Positions 1-7,273 of a stretch of 27,741 bases of DNA are shown in pieces. Within the stretch, counting starts at the first letter, position 1; each line of letters begins with the position of its first letter. The position numbers and the translations under genes are program-made. The notes beneath the pieces were generated by a model. That model ran no database searches. It was not told the origin of the DNA and saw only the letters and a program-made list of their open reading frames with translations. Source of the DNA: Xanthobacteraceae bacterium (GTDB lineage: Bacteria; Pseudomonadota; Alphaproteobacteria; Rhizobiales; Xanthobacteraceae); NCBI GenBank assembly GCA_019746355.1, contig JAIESC010000034.1:1-27741 (forward strand), given 5' to 3'.

Positions 1-272
1 GCGAACACCGCCCAGTTGGTCGAGCCCTCGCGCGCCGGCTGCTGCATGCGGCGGACGATGCCGTCCGCGCCGGGCGCGGCCGAGACCGAGATCGAGTCGG
101 TGTCGGTCTTCTGGAATTCGGCGACACCGGTGAGGTCGATCGCGGTCACGTCGGTGCGCACGTTGACGGCCTCGACCGCGTGCGCGGCCGGCGCGCCGAA
201 CAGCGCGGCCAGCAGAAGGGCCGCGAACGGTATCGCGCGCCAGAAGCTCAAGCGACGCCCTCCGCGTCCCAT
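1..272 (-). CDS. N-terminus of an exported or membrane signalling protein (partial)
   Basis: The gene runs off the left edge, so only about 90 residues are visible. An ATG at 272 is followed by a basic n-region (RGGRR), a hydrophobic stretch at about residues 11-27 and an AxA-type site (PAAHA), which reads as a Sec signal peptide. The mature part begins VEAVNVRTDVTAIDLTG and continues with a segment ending EGSTNWAVF. From memory, similar N-termini occur on rhizobial periplasmic-sensor proteins with GGDEF/EAL or kinase outputs, but the output domain lies outside the window, so that assignment is only a guess. No clear Shine-Dalgarno is seen. The 173 bp between it and the next gene upstream must hold its promoter; I recognise no convincing -35/-10 pair there. 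Confidence 0.6.
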   Translation of the reverse strand, partial: MGRGGRRLSFWRAIPFAALLLAALFGAPAAHAVEAVNVRTDVTAIDLTGVAEFQKTDTDSISVSAAPGADGIVRRMQQPAREGSTNWAVF

Positions 273-445
273 CGGTTCGTGACCGGTGCAGAATTCTGCC
301 CAAACCAGCTCATGGGCGCCGTAAAGCCCCTAAAAATATGCCGAATTCGCGGCCGCCGCGACGCCCAGACCGCACTCCCCGCCAGCGTCATGAGTAGCCC
401 TATATGCCTGAATGAGCAAGGATTTCTGCTTGGACCCAGACCGCG

Positions 446-1795
446 CTAGCGGGCGTCCGCAGCGGCCTTCGGCGCGCTCGCGATTTGCCCGAGCCGCCGG
501 GCGCTGGCCTCAAGCACGTCCTGCGGCAGGGCGCCGCTCGCCTCCGCCCGCAGAAGCGCATGCAGGACCGGGAAAAGCTGGTCCGGGTCGTAGCTGATCA
601 GGATCAGGTCGACGCCCGCCCCCAGCGCGGCAACGCCCGCCGCGCCAAGCCCGCCGACGCTGCGATAGGCGCCGCCCATGCTGAGATCGTCCGTTACCAG
701 GATACCGTCATGCTTCCAGTCGCGGCGCAGCAGGCCCGAGACGACGGCCACGGAAAACGACGCCGGCCGCTCGCGGTCGAGCGCAGCGATCCGCGCATGG
801 GCGAGCATGGTGAACGCGGCTTTCTCCTGCATCAGTTGCCTGAACGGGACCCAATCGCTTTTCACCAGCTCGTCGACCGGCGTGGACAGCGTGGCGCTTT
901 CGCGATGCGTGTCCTCGAACACGCGGCCAAGCCCCGGGAAGTGCTTCAACGTGCAATGCACGCCCTGCTCGCCGAGGCTGCGGCAATATTCGCCCGCGGT
1001 GTCGGCGACGAGCTCGGGATCGGACGAGATCGCTCGCGTGCCGATCCGGGTGTAACGATCGTTGGGATTGACCACGCCGTGGTCGAGATCGACGACCGGC
1101 GCAAAGTTCAGATTGATGCCAAGACCCGCGAGCGCGCGGCCGACCTCCGCCGAATAGCTCCGTACGGCATTTCGCCGCTCCGTTGCGTCGCGATGGGATT
1201 GCACAACGTCGCGGAGCGTCACCGGGCGCGCCAGCGGCGGCGACATGCGCGAAACGCCGCCGCCCTCCTGGTCGGTGGCGACCAGCAGCGGCGGCAGGCC
1301 TTGCCGGGCGCGGACCGCCTGCATCGCGACGATCTCGCCCCGGATCGTCTCGGCGTCCTTGCCTCGCACATTGTGCGCCGTGACGAACACGCCGGCGATC
1401 GCTCGGCGTTCGATCAATTCGCGAAGCGCGGCATCGTCGCGATAGCCCGCGATGAGATGGCGGCCGAGCCGCTCGAGCCGCACCGGATCGGCGCGCAGAA
1501 CCTCCTGCCGCATCCAGCGGAATTGCAGTTCGAATGTCAGGGTCAGGGCGAGCGCCAGAAATGCCACCAATGCCGTGGCCGCGTAGACCAGGGTCGCCGG
1601 TCGCCAGCGCGCGCTGATCCGCCAGACGAGAAGCTCCGCGGCGATCAGCGCCAGCGGCAGGGCGACCGACAGGACCAGCGCCGCCGAGCGCGTGGAGGCA
1701 AACAGCGGCGAGCGCCATTGCCACGCCAGACACAAAAGCAGGATCGCCGCGGCGAACCGCACGACACCGAGCGCCAAATTCAGGATCTGCAGCAC
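446..1795 (-). CDS. Membrane-anchored glycoside hydrolase family 3 protein (NagZ-like beta-N-acetylhexosaminidase)
   Basis: This is a GH3 enzyme of 449 aa. Motifs in order are DQEGG (175-179), NLNFAPVVDL (228-237), KHFPG (284-288), DTH (295-297, matching the NagZ loop His used as general acid/base) and VTDDLSM (367-373, with D369 at the nucleophile position). The family cleaves terminal beta-linked N-acetylhexosamines, as NagZ does in peptidoglycan recycling. Unlike cytosolic NagZ (about 340 aa), this protein begins with roughly 95 residues holding three hydrophobic segments (about 8-25, 36-56 and 67-88), so the catalytic domain is probably tethered to the inner membrane. The start is GTG at 1795; an in-frame TGA at 1817-1819 and the lack of an ATG until residue 94 leave little alternative. 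No strong RBS is visible. The exact substrate is unknown. Confidence 0.85.
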   Translation of the reverse strand: MLQILNLALGVVRFAAAILLLCLAWQWRSPLFASTRSAALVLSVALPLALIAAELLVWRISARWRPATLVYAATALVAFLALALTLTFELQFRWMRQEVLRADPVRLERLGRHLIAGYRDDAALRELIERRAIAGVFVTAHNVRGKDAETIRGEIVAMQAVRARQGLPPLLVATDQEGGGVSRMSPPLARPVTLRDVVQSHRDATERRNAVRSYSAEVGRALAGLGINLNFAPVVDLDHGVVNPNDRYTRIGTRAISSDPELVADTAGEYCRSLGEQGVHCTLKHFPGLGRVFEDTHRESATLSTPVDELVKSDWVPFRQLMQEKAAFTMLAHARIAALDRERPASFSVAVVSGLLRRDWKHDGILVTDDLSMGGAYRSVGGLGAAGVAALGAGVDLILISYDPDQLFPVLHALLRAEASGALPQDVLEASARRLGQIASAPKAAADAR

Positions 1796-1907
1796 GCGCG
1801 GCCGGCCCGCTTCGTTTCAGCCCTGCCCGCAACTCGCCACGAAATCCGTGGCCGCTTTGTGTCGCGAAGGCGCGGTCTGGTCAGCAGGCCGCCGAAAGGT
1901 CCGGGCC

Positions 1908-2078
1908 GTCATTCCGGGGCGCGCCCATAGCGCGTCGAAGACGCGCGTAACCGCGCTTCCGGGCGCGAACCCGGAATCCAGTTTCAAAGGGACTTTCTCC
2001 TGAACTGGATTCCGGGCCCGCCGCCGTAGCGCGTCGAAGACGCGCGTAAACGCGCTTATGGCGGCGTCCCGGAATGAC
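1908..2078. repeat. Paired REP-like palindromic element
   Basis: This is a 171-bp intergenic element whose outer ends are inverted (GTCATTCCGGG at the left, CCCGGAATGAC at the right). Inside are two direct copies of a 22-bp core reading AGCGCGTCGAAGACGCGCGT plus AA, at 1929-1950 and 2028-2049. Between the cores lie inverted arms around 'ggaatccagtt' and 'aactggattcc'. Each core is itself largely palindromic. A diverged third core lies at 9595-9634. Elements of this style are abundant between genes in Bradyrhizobium-type genomes. It sits upstream of the GH3 gene and downstream of the quinone oxidoreductase gene, so it may also act as a 3' end or stabilising structure for the latter. Confidence 0.8.
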
Positions 2079-2102
2079 CTCGCGACGGTTTTCAGCAACC
2101 TG

Positions 2103-3098
2103 CTAGACCGTCAGCACGATCTTGCCGATGTGCTGGCTCGTTTCCATGCGGGCCTGGGCCTCGCCGGCCTTGGCCAGAGGATAGGTCGAGTCGATCACCG
2201 GCTTGATCCTGCCGGCCGCGACCAGCGGCCACACCCGCTCCTCGATGCCGCGGGCGATAGCGGCCTTCTCGGCGACCGTGCGCGGCCGCAGCGTCGAGCC
2301 GGTGTGGTGCAGGCGCTTCTGCATCAGCAGCCCGAAGTTCGCGGTGGCCTTGGGACCCGCGGTGAACGACACCTGGGCGATGACGCCCTGGTCGGCAGCG
2401 GCGGCGTAGTTGCGGTCGACATAGTCGCCGCCGACGATGTCGACGATCAGGTTCGCGCCTTTGCCTTCGGTCGCGGTCTTGGTCACGGCGACGAAGTCCT
2501 CGGTCTTGTAGTTCACCGTGACGTCGGCGCCGAGCTTCTTTGCCGCCGCGCACTTGCCGTCGGAGCCTGCGGTGGTGATGACCTTGGCGCCGAACGCCTT
2601 GGCCAGCATGATCGCGGTGGTGCCGATGCCCGAGGTGCCGCCGTGCACCAGCACCCAGTCGCCGCTCTTGACGTCGGCGCGCATGAACATGTTCTGCCAG
2701 CAGGTGAAGAACGTCTCGGGAATGGCCGCGGCCTCCACCATCGACAGTTGCGGCGGCACTGGCAGCGCATGCGGCTCGTAGGCGAGGCAATACTCCGCAT
2801 AACCGCCGCCGACCACGAGCGCGCAGACCTTGTCGCCGAGCTTCCAGCGCTTCACGTCCGGCCCGAGCGCGGCCACAACACCCGCGATCTCGAGGCCGGG
2901 AATATCCGGCGCGCCCTTCGGCGGCGGATAGGTTCCCTGGCGCTGGCGCACGTCGGGGCGGTTGACGCCGGCCGCGGCCACTTTCACCAGGATCTCGCCC
3001 GGCCCCGGCTGCGGCACCGGACGCTGTTCCGGCACCAGCATCTCCGGCCCGCCGGGAGCCTTGATGGCGATCGCGGTCATGCGTGCAGGCAGCGTCAT
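2103..3098 (-). CDS. NAD(P)H-quinone oxidoreductase, zinc-free MDR family (PIG3/QorA-like)
   Basis: The 331-aa length is typical for the PIG3-type quinone oxidoreductases of the medium-chain dehydrogenase/reductase superfamily. The GroES-like N-terminal part has AAAGVNRPDVRQRQG (41-55) and PDIPGLEIAGVV (64-75). The Rossmann part has VHGGTSGIGTTA (151-162), the NADPH-binding turn. The structural and catalytic zinc cysteines of true alcohol dehydrogenases are absent. The expected activity is NADPH-dependent reduction of quinones or other electrophilic carbonyls in the cytosol. The ATG at 3098 has GAGGA about 6 nt upstream; an internal Met at residue 7 is a less likely start. It is divergent from the DUF1192 gene, with about 100 bp between them for both promoters. 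Confidence 0.9.
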   Translation of the reverse strand: MTLPARMTAIAIKAPGGPEMLVPEQRPVPQPGPGEILVKVAAAGVNRPDVRQRQGTYPPPKGAPDIPGLEIAGVVAALGPDVKRWKLGDKVCALVVGGGYAEYCLAYEPHALPVPPQLSMVEAAAIPETFFTCWQNMFMRADVKSGDWVLVHGGTSGIGTTAIMLAKAFGAKVITTAGSDGKCAAAKKLGADVTVNYKTEDFVAVTKTATEGKGANLIVDIVGGDYVDRNYAAAADQGVIAQVSFTAGPKATANFGLLMQKRLHHTGSTLRPRTVAEKAAIARGIEERVWPLVAAGRIKPVIDSTYPLAKAGEAQARMETSQHIGKIVLTV

Positions 3099-3201
3099 TT
3101 CGTCCTCGCGTTTTCGGGAGTTGGCGGGGTTCTAGTCCGACGGCCGGTATGTGACAACCGGCCCGGCCGCCTCTATCTTTCGGCAAAATCGGGAGGCCGC
3201 G

Positions 3202-3396
3202 ATGCCAGCATTCGACGAAGAAGACCGGCCGAAGAAAAAGATCGCGCACGAGATCGGTCAGGACCTCACGCTGCTGTCGGTCGGTGAACTGACCGAGCGG
3301 ATCGCGTTGCTGAAGGAAGAGATCACGCGGCTTGAAGCGAACATGGCGAGCAAGCGCGCGTCGAAATCGGCGGCCGATCTGTTCTTCAAGAAATAG
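3202..3396 (+). CDS. DUF1192 family small protein
   Basis: This is a 64-aa, highly charged protein. It has an acidic/basic N-terminus (DEEDRPKKK), the LSVGELTERIALLKEEITRLE segment (about 25-45), predicted helical or coiled coil, and an ASKSAADLFFKK-type tail, all hallmarks of the short alphaproteobacterial DUF1192 family. Its biochemical function is unknown. The ATG at 3202 is chosen because GGGAGG lies 5 nt upstream; frame extension further upstream has no ribosome site. It precedes rcdA by about 320 bp, and this neighbourhood is, as far as I recall, common in the order. Confidence 0.85.
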   Translation: MPAFDEEDRPKKKIAHEIGQDLTLLSVGELTERIALLKEEITRLEANMASKRASKSAADLFFKK

Positions 3397-3458
3397 CGCG
3401 CGCCAAAAATTTACCGCGCGTTAACCATAACCGGCCATCTCGAAAGCCAGCCGACTTG

Positions 3459-3473
3459 TTAACTCTAAATTAA
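3459..3473 (+). promoter_or_regulatory. Perfect CtrA-binding box (TTAA-N7-TTAA)
   Basis: The sequence TTAACTCTAAATTAA matches the full consensus for the cell-cycle regulator CtrA (TTAA, seven bases, TTAA) without mismatch. In CtrA-activated promoters the box covers the -35 region, which would place the transcription start near 3499-3502, exactly where a hairpin-rich, terminator-ended segment begins. A CATATC-like -10 lies at about 3492-3497. Extra half sites are seen at 3421 (TTAACC) and 3672 (TTAACC), the latter close to the rcdA start. AT-rich sequence is scarce in this GC-rich window, which makes a chance full match less likely. Confidence 0.7.
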
Positions 3474-3498
3474 GCTTTCTCGATCATTACTCATATCT

Positions 3499-3594
3499 GT
3501 CCATCTTCATGGACGTGAGTGGCTCCTGTCCACTCTGTTTGACGCCTCCCTGTTATCACCTTCGAGCCGCCGGCAACGGCGGCTCCTTTTTTTG
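3499..3594 (+). ncRNA. Candidate CtrA-controlled small RNA or terminated leader upstream of rcdA
   Basis: This segment of about 95 nt starts about 25 nt after a perfect CtrA box and ends in a strong intrinsic terminator. Its 5' end folds into a perfect hairpin, GTCCAT (3499-3504), CTTC loop, ATGGAC (3509-3514). The ATGGAC arm can alternatively pair with GTCCA at 3528-3532. Between the hairpins and the terminator is a probably unpaired pyrimidine-rich stretch with GCCTCCC (3544-3550), the anti-Shine-Dalgarno-like sequence many alphaproteobacterial trans-acting sRNAs expose. The only reading frame opening here (ATG at 3509) runs through the terminator and has no ribosome site. Independent sRNA or attenuating leader of rcdA cannot be decided from sequence. 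I do not recognise a named RNA family. Confidence 0.55.
3565..3593 (+). terminator. Rho-independent terminator of the candidate small RNA
   Basis: The stem is AGCCGCCG, the loop GCAA, then CGGCGGCT (3565-3584), followed by CC and a run of seven T (3587-3593). The stem is perfect and GC-rich, with a GNRA-type tetraloop. It lies 169 bp after the DUF1192 stop, so it could end either that transcript or a shorter RNA starting at the CtrA box. It lies about 120 bp before rcdA. Confidence 0.85.
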
Positions 3595-3713
3595 TTCCGT
3601 TTCGGGGCAAACGTGTCCGGACGGTTACCATTTTGTAAACATTGCGGCTGAACGGCTGGACAGTTTTGTCTTAACCCGATCATATCGGCACCGGGTTGGG
3701 TAAGGCGTGCCAC

Positions 3714-4241
3714 ATGAAAGAGCGTTCCGCGGACGAAGCGGCGCCGATTGTCTTCGGCGAGAAGCTGGCGAGTTCCCAGGCGTTTGCCGCGCTGTTCCGC
3801 GACGGCATGGGCCTGGTCGAGGAGACCGCGGCCTATCTCGACGGCCCGGGCCGCCAGGAATCCAAGAAGCTCGAGCGCAATGTGGCGCTGGCCTACGCCA
3901 CCGAAAGCATGCGGCTGACCACGCGGCTGATGCAGCTCGCCTCATGGCTTCTCCTGCATCGCGCGGTCAAGGAAGGCGAGATGACGCTTTCCCAGGCCAA
4001 CAAGGAAAAATCGAAGGTTAAGCTCGCCGCCGGTGAGCCCGGCGATCCGGAAACCATCAGGGTGCTGCCGGAGCGCCTGCGGGCGCTGATCGACCGCTCC
4101 AAGAAGCTGAACGATCAGGTCCGCCGCCTCGACGCCAACATCTACGCGCCGCCGCTCGCCCCGGATAAGCCGCAGGGCAGCAATCCGGTGGTGCGCCAGA
4201 TCGGGCTGCTCAAGGCCGCGTTCGAGCAGGACGGGCACTAA
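3714..4241 (+). CDS. rcdA: RcdA, protease adaptor for CtrA degradation (DUF1465)
   Basis: This 175-aa protein is of the DUF1465 family, to which Caulobacter RcdA belongs. RcdA is a helical-bundle adaptor that, with CpdR and PopA, helps ClpXP degrade CtrA and other substrates at the swarmer-to-stalked transition. The sequence is all-helical, with the conserved core GMGLVEETAAYLDGPGR, the YATESMRLTTRLMQLASWLL helix, and a final segment ending VVRQIGLLKAAFEQDGH. The ATG at 3714 has AAGG 8 nt upstream; an in-frame TTG at 3696 lacks a ribosome site. The upstream region carries a perfect CtrA box, fitting feedback between CtrA and its proteolysis. A bidirectional terminator follows 35 bp after the stop. 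Confidence 0.85.
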   Translation: MKERSADEAAPIVFGEKLASSQAFAALFRDGMGLVEETAAYLDGPGRQESKKLERNVALAYATESMRLTTRLMQLASWLLLHRAVKEGEMTLSQANKEKSKVKLAAGEPGDPETIRVLPERLRALIDRSKKLNDQVRRLDANIYAPPLAPDKPQGSNPVVRQIGLLKAAFEQDGH

Positions 4242-4273
4242 CCGGTCAGGCCAAGACCCAAACCCGGAAAACG

Positions 4274-4300
4274 AAAACCCCCGCTTGCGCGGGGGTTTTT
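4274..4300. terminator. Bidirectional terminator between rcdA and rpmE
   Basis: AAAACCCCCGC, TTGC, GCGGGGGTTTTT forms a 7-bp all-GC stem (4278-4284 with 4289-4295) flanked by A4 on one side and T5 on the other, so it can stop transcripts from both convergent genes. Confidence 0.9.
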
Positions 4301-4321
4301 GCTTGCGCGGAGTTCCGCGAA

Positions 4322-4555
4322 TTACTTCTTGCCGCTGATGCCGAGGCCCGCGAACTTCTTCTGGAAGCGCGACAGGCGGCCGCCACGGTCCATGAGCTGC
4401 TGCTGGCCGCCGGTCCAGGCCGGGTGCGACTTGGGGTCGATGTCGAGATGCAGCACGTCGCCCTTCTTGCCCCAGGTGGTGCGGGTGGTGAACTCGCTGC
4501 CGTCGGTCATCTTGACCGTGATGGTGTGGTAGTCCGGATGCATATCGGGCTTCAT
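4322..4555 (-). CDS. rpmE: 50S ribosomal protein L31
   Basis: This 77-aa protein is a component of the large ribosomal subunit. The opening [19 protein letters not shown], the [25 protein letters not shown] motif and the basic [10 protein letters not shown] end are diagnostic of L31. The CxxC/C zinc ligands of the C+ form are replaced here (VKMTDGSEF), so this is the zinc-independent C- form. It is convergent with rcdA across a shared terminator and divergent from the ABC transporter, with about 200 bp between starts. The ATG at 4555 has AGGA about 9 nt upstream. Confidence 0.97.
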   Translation of the reverse strand: MKPDMHPDYHTITVKMTDGSEFTTRTTWGKKGDVLHLDIDPKSHPAWTGGQQQLMDRGGRLSRFQKKFAGLGISGKK

Positions 4556-4768
4556 ATTCGGCGTCCTGCGGCGCGTGCCGCGGTTGGAATGCGGTTGGAA
4601 TTTGGCTGAATTTGCGCGGTTCTATACAGGACAGGACTTGAGGCCACAAGCCCGGATGGCCGCCCCAGAGCCGCCCCAGGTGGCGGCCGCCTGCCGGGTT
4701 GCAATCCGCGGCTGTCGGGGGCACAGCAGGGCGTGAAAGCCGCCGAATTCCGGGACAAAAACGCGCGT

Positions 4769-6601
4769 ATGAACGACATGTCCGGCAGCGTTCCAGCCAA
4801 GGCCGCAGGCGACGTTGCGCCGCCCGCGCCGCAGGACGCTGCCGCGGCCGGCCGCCGCAAGCCCAAGCTGAAACCGCTCCGGCTGCTCGTTCCCTATGTG
4901 ATGCGCTACCGCGGACGCGCCGCCGCAGCCCTTGTCGCGCTCCTGACCGCGTCGATTGCGACCCTGGTCGTGCCGATCGCGGTGCGCCGCATGATCGATT
5001 TCGGGTTCAACGAAGAGCGCATCGGGCTGATCGACCAGTATTTCGGCGTGATGCTCCTGGTCGTTGCGATCCTCGCGGTCGCCAGCGCCTCGCGCTATTA
5101 CCTCGTGACCAGCATCGGCGAGCGCGTGGTGGCCGACCTGCGGAGCGCCGTGTTTGCGCATCTCGCCACGCTGTCGGCGTCATTCTTCGACACGGCCAAG
5201 ACCGGCGAACTGACCTCAAGGCTCACCGCCGACACCACGCAGATCAAGTCCGCGGTCGGATCGTCGGTGTCGGTCGCGCTGCGCAACCTGGTGCTGTTCA
5301 CAGGCTCCGCGACGATGATGGTGATCACGAGCCCGAAGCTGTCCGGGTTCGTGCTCGCGGCCATTCCGGTGATCGTGCTGCCGCTGGTCGCGTTCGGCCG
5401 TTCGGTGCGGCGGCGCTCGCGCACCGCGCAGGACACGCTGGCCGACGCCTCGGCCTATGCATCGGAGCTGATCGGCGCGATCCGCACGCTGCAAGCCTTC
5501 ACCAACGAGCCCGCGGCCGCCGCGCGCTTCGCCGGCGCGGTCGAGCGCGCCTACGCAGCCGCATTGCAATCGACCAAGGCGCGCGCGGTTCTCACCGCGG
5601 TGATCATCTTTCTCGCCTCGGCGAGCGTCGTGATGATCCTGTGGGTCGGCGCGCAGGATGTCATTGCCGGCCACATCAGCCCGGGCACGCTCGGCCAGTT
5701 CGTGCTGTTTGCGGTGTTCGCGGCGAGCGGGATGGGCCAGCTGAGCGAGGTCTGGGGCGAGCTGTCGCAGGCCGCGGGATCGGCGGAGCGGCTCGCCGAG
5801 CTGCTGGCCGTCGCGCCGGAGATGCGCGCCCCCGCCCATCCGGTGCCGCTCGCGCAGCGGCCGCGCGCCGAGGTCGCCTTCGACAACGTCCGCTTCGCGT
5901 ATCCGACGCGGCCCGATGCCGATGTGCTCGACGGCGTGTCGTTCCACATCAAGCCGGGCGAGAAGGTGGCGATCGTCGGCCCCTCGGGCGCGGGAAAGAG
6001 CACGATCTTCCATCTGATCCTGCGGTTCTACGATCCGAAGTCGGGGGCTGTGACCTTCGACGGCGTGCGGCTGCCCGATGCCGATCCGGCGGAGCTGCGC
6101 CGCCACATCGCGCTGGTGCCGCAGGACAGCGCGATCTTCGCCATGAGCGTGCGCGACAACATCCGCTTCGGCCGGATCGATGCGACCGACGCGGAGATCG
6201 AGCGCGCGGCCGAGGATGCGGCGGCCGCAAGCTTCATCCGCCTCCTGCCGCAAGGCTACGACACGCCGGTCGGCGAGCGCGGCGTGACGCTGTCGGGCGG
6301 TCAGCGCCAGCGCATCGCCATCGCACGGGCCATTCTGAAAGGCGCGCCGCTGCTGCTGCTCGACGAGGCCACCTCCTCGCTCGATGCTGAAAGCGAACAG
6401 CTGGTGCAGGCAGCGCTGACCCGGCTGATGCAGGACCGCACCACGCTGGTCATCGCGCACCGCCTGGCGACGGTGCTGTCCTGCGACCGGATCCTGGTGC
6501 TCGATCAGGGGCGGATCGTCGAGCAAGGCAGCCACGACAGCCTGGTGAAGCTCGGCGGGCTCTACGCGCGGCTCGCCACGCTGCAGTTCAACGCGGCCTG
6601 A
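4769..6601 (+). CDS. ABC exporter, fused permease and ATPase (MsbA-related)
   Basis: This is a half-size exporter of about 610 aa. A Pro/Ala-rich cytoplasmic tail (about 1-35) leads into a six-helix transmembrane domain (about 45-310) with the coupling-helix region SFFDTAKTGELTSRLTADT. The nucleotide-binding domain then has Walker A GPSGAGKST (about 404-412), Q-loop VPQD, signature LSGGQRQR (about 508), Walker B LLLLDEATSSLD (about 526-537) and switch His IAHRLA. It fits the MsbA-related subfamily of lipid, drug or polysaccharide exporters, probably a homodimer in the inner membrane; the substrate cannot be read from sequence. I chose the ATG at 4769, where the conserved-looking MNDMSG begins; a GTG at 4733 in the same frame (12 residues longer, AGG nearby) is possible. 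Confidence 0.92.
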   Translation: MNDMSGSVPAKAAGDVAPPAPQDAAAAGRRKPKLKPLRLLVPYVMRYRGRAAAALVALLTASIATLVVPIAVRRMIDFGFNEERIGLIDQYFGVMLLVVAILAVASASRYYLVTSIGERVVADLRSAVFAHLATLSASFFDTAKTGELTSRLTADTTQIKSAVGSSVSVALRNLVLFTGSATMMVITSPKLSGFVLAAIPVIVLPLVAFGRSVRRRSRTAQDTLADASAYASELIGAIRTLQAFTNEPAAAARFAGAVERAYAAALQSTKARAVLTAVIIFLASASVVMILWVGAQDVIAGHISPGTLGQFVLFAVFAASGMGQLSEVWGELSQAAGSAERLAELLAVAPEMRAPAHPVPLAQRPRAEVAFDNVRFAYPTRPDADVLDGVSFHIKPGEKVAIVGPSGAGKSTIFHLILRFYDPKSGAVTFDGVRLPDADPAELRRHIALVPQDSAIFAMSVRDNIRFGRIDATDAEIERAAEDAAAASFIRLLPQGYDTPVGERGVTLSGGQRQRIAIARAILKGAPLLLLDEATSSLDAESEQLVQAALTRLMQDRTTLVIAHRLATVLSCDRILVLDQGRIVEQGSHDSLVKLGGLYARLATLQFNAA

Positions 6602-6603
6602 CC

Positions 6604-7074
6604 CTATTTCTTTTCAGGATCGGCCATCAGCTTGGCGGTAAGCAGCGCATAGACGTGGCTGAGCTCGGCGAGTGCATCGTCGATGACCTTCCGCCGCCGC
6701 TCCAGCCGCTCGACCAGCCCCATGCAGACCTCCTGCCCGACCTTGAAATTCTGCGGCGAGACGTCCTCGTCGGTTGCATCAAGGATGGCCGAGATATCGC
6801 TCAGCGTCAGGCCGGCCTTGCGGCATTTGACGATGAAGGCGATCCGCTCGCAATCGGCCCAGCCGTAGACCGGAACGCCGTCCTGCACGCGCTTGCGATG
6901 GATCAGGCCGCGCAGCTCGTAGTAGCGCAGGGTCAGCTGCGAAACCACGAACATCTCCGAAACATTCCGCAGCGACATCACGCGGTCCATCTGCGGACTC
7001 GGCCGGCCGCTGCCGGTGTCGTCGAGCCACACCACATCTCCCGCCTTGACCGTACGGTTTTCGCAATTCGCCAT
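6604..7074 (-). CDS. MerR-family transcriptional regulator
   Basis: This is a 156-aa DNA-binding protein. The winged helix-turn-helix spans about 34-100, with VSQLTLRYYELRGLI (44-58), wing residues VPVYGWADCERI (67-78) and the second HTH-like KAGLTLSDISAIL (86-98). A C-terminal helix rich in charged residues (119-145) suits the dimerisation coiled coil. About 30 non-conserved residues precede the usual MerR start. Three cysteines (about 75, 84 and 117) are not in the canonical metal-binding arrangement, so the effector is unknown. It is convergent with the ABC exporter (3 bp between stops), so it may or may not control it. The ATG at 7074 has GAGGG about 7 nt upstream. Confidence 0.88.
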   Translation of the reverse strand: MANCENRTVKAGDVVWLDDTGSGRPSPQMDRVMSLRNVSEMFVVSQLTLRYYELRGLIHRKRVQDGVPVYGWADCERIAFIVKCRKAGLTLSDISAILDATDEDVSPQNFKVGQEVCMGLVERLERRRKVIDDALAELSHVYALLTAKLMADPEKK

Positions 7075-7199
7075 CTCTCGCCCTCAACGGCGCGGCATGA
7101 CCGGAGAATGTGGCCCTAGGGTGCTTCGGGGTTCTTCGTCGGAGCGCGCGCCAATCAATGAAAATGTGCGCGCTTCCGAAGGGACTGACCGTCTGCGTT

Positions 7200-7273
7200 G
7201 CGCATGTCCGTTTCGGAAAAACCGGTACCCACCCCGCATCAAGTGCGGGGCAGGCTTTTTCCGGGACATGCGC
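7200..7273. repeat. Palindromic intergenic element with inner hairpin
   Basis: The outer arms GCGCATGTCC (7200-7209) and GGACATGCGC (7264-7273) are perfect inverted repeats. Inside, 'cggaaaaaccgg' and 'ttttccgg' pair partly, and CCCCGCA (7232-7238) TCAAG TGCGGGG (7244-7250) forms a third nested hairpin followed by a short T tract. The design resembles the element at 19659-19706. It occupies most of the 352-bp gap between the MerR gene and the next minus-strand gene, where it could act as that gene's 3' terminator. The remainder of the gap (7274-7426) shows nothing I recognise beyond AT-richer DNA around 7350-7395. Confidence 0.7.

Noticed and set aside
485..1930. Long plus-strand open frame (481 codons) opposite the GH3 gene
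   Set aside because: Arg/Ala/Gln-rich shadow of the real GH3 gene; no ribosome site or domain, caused by GC-rich codon bias.
1817..2098. 93-codon minus-strand frame containing repeated TRVFDALxxR segments
   Set aside because: Translation of the REP-like element itself; the peptide repeats come from the DNA repeat.
3509..3703. Cys-containing 64-codon frame starting MDVSGSCPLC
   Set aside because: Runs through the terminator at 3565-3593 and has no ribosome site; its ATG is one arm of the 5' hairpin.
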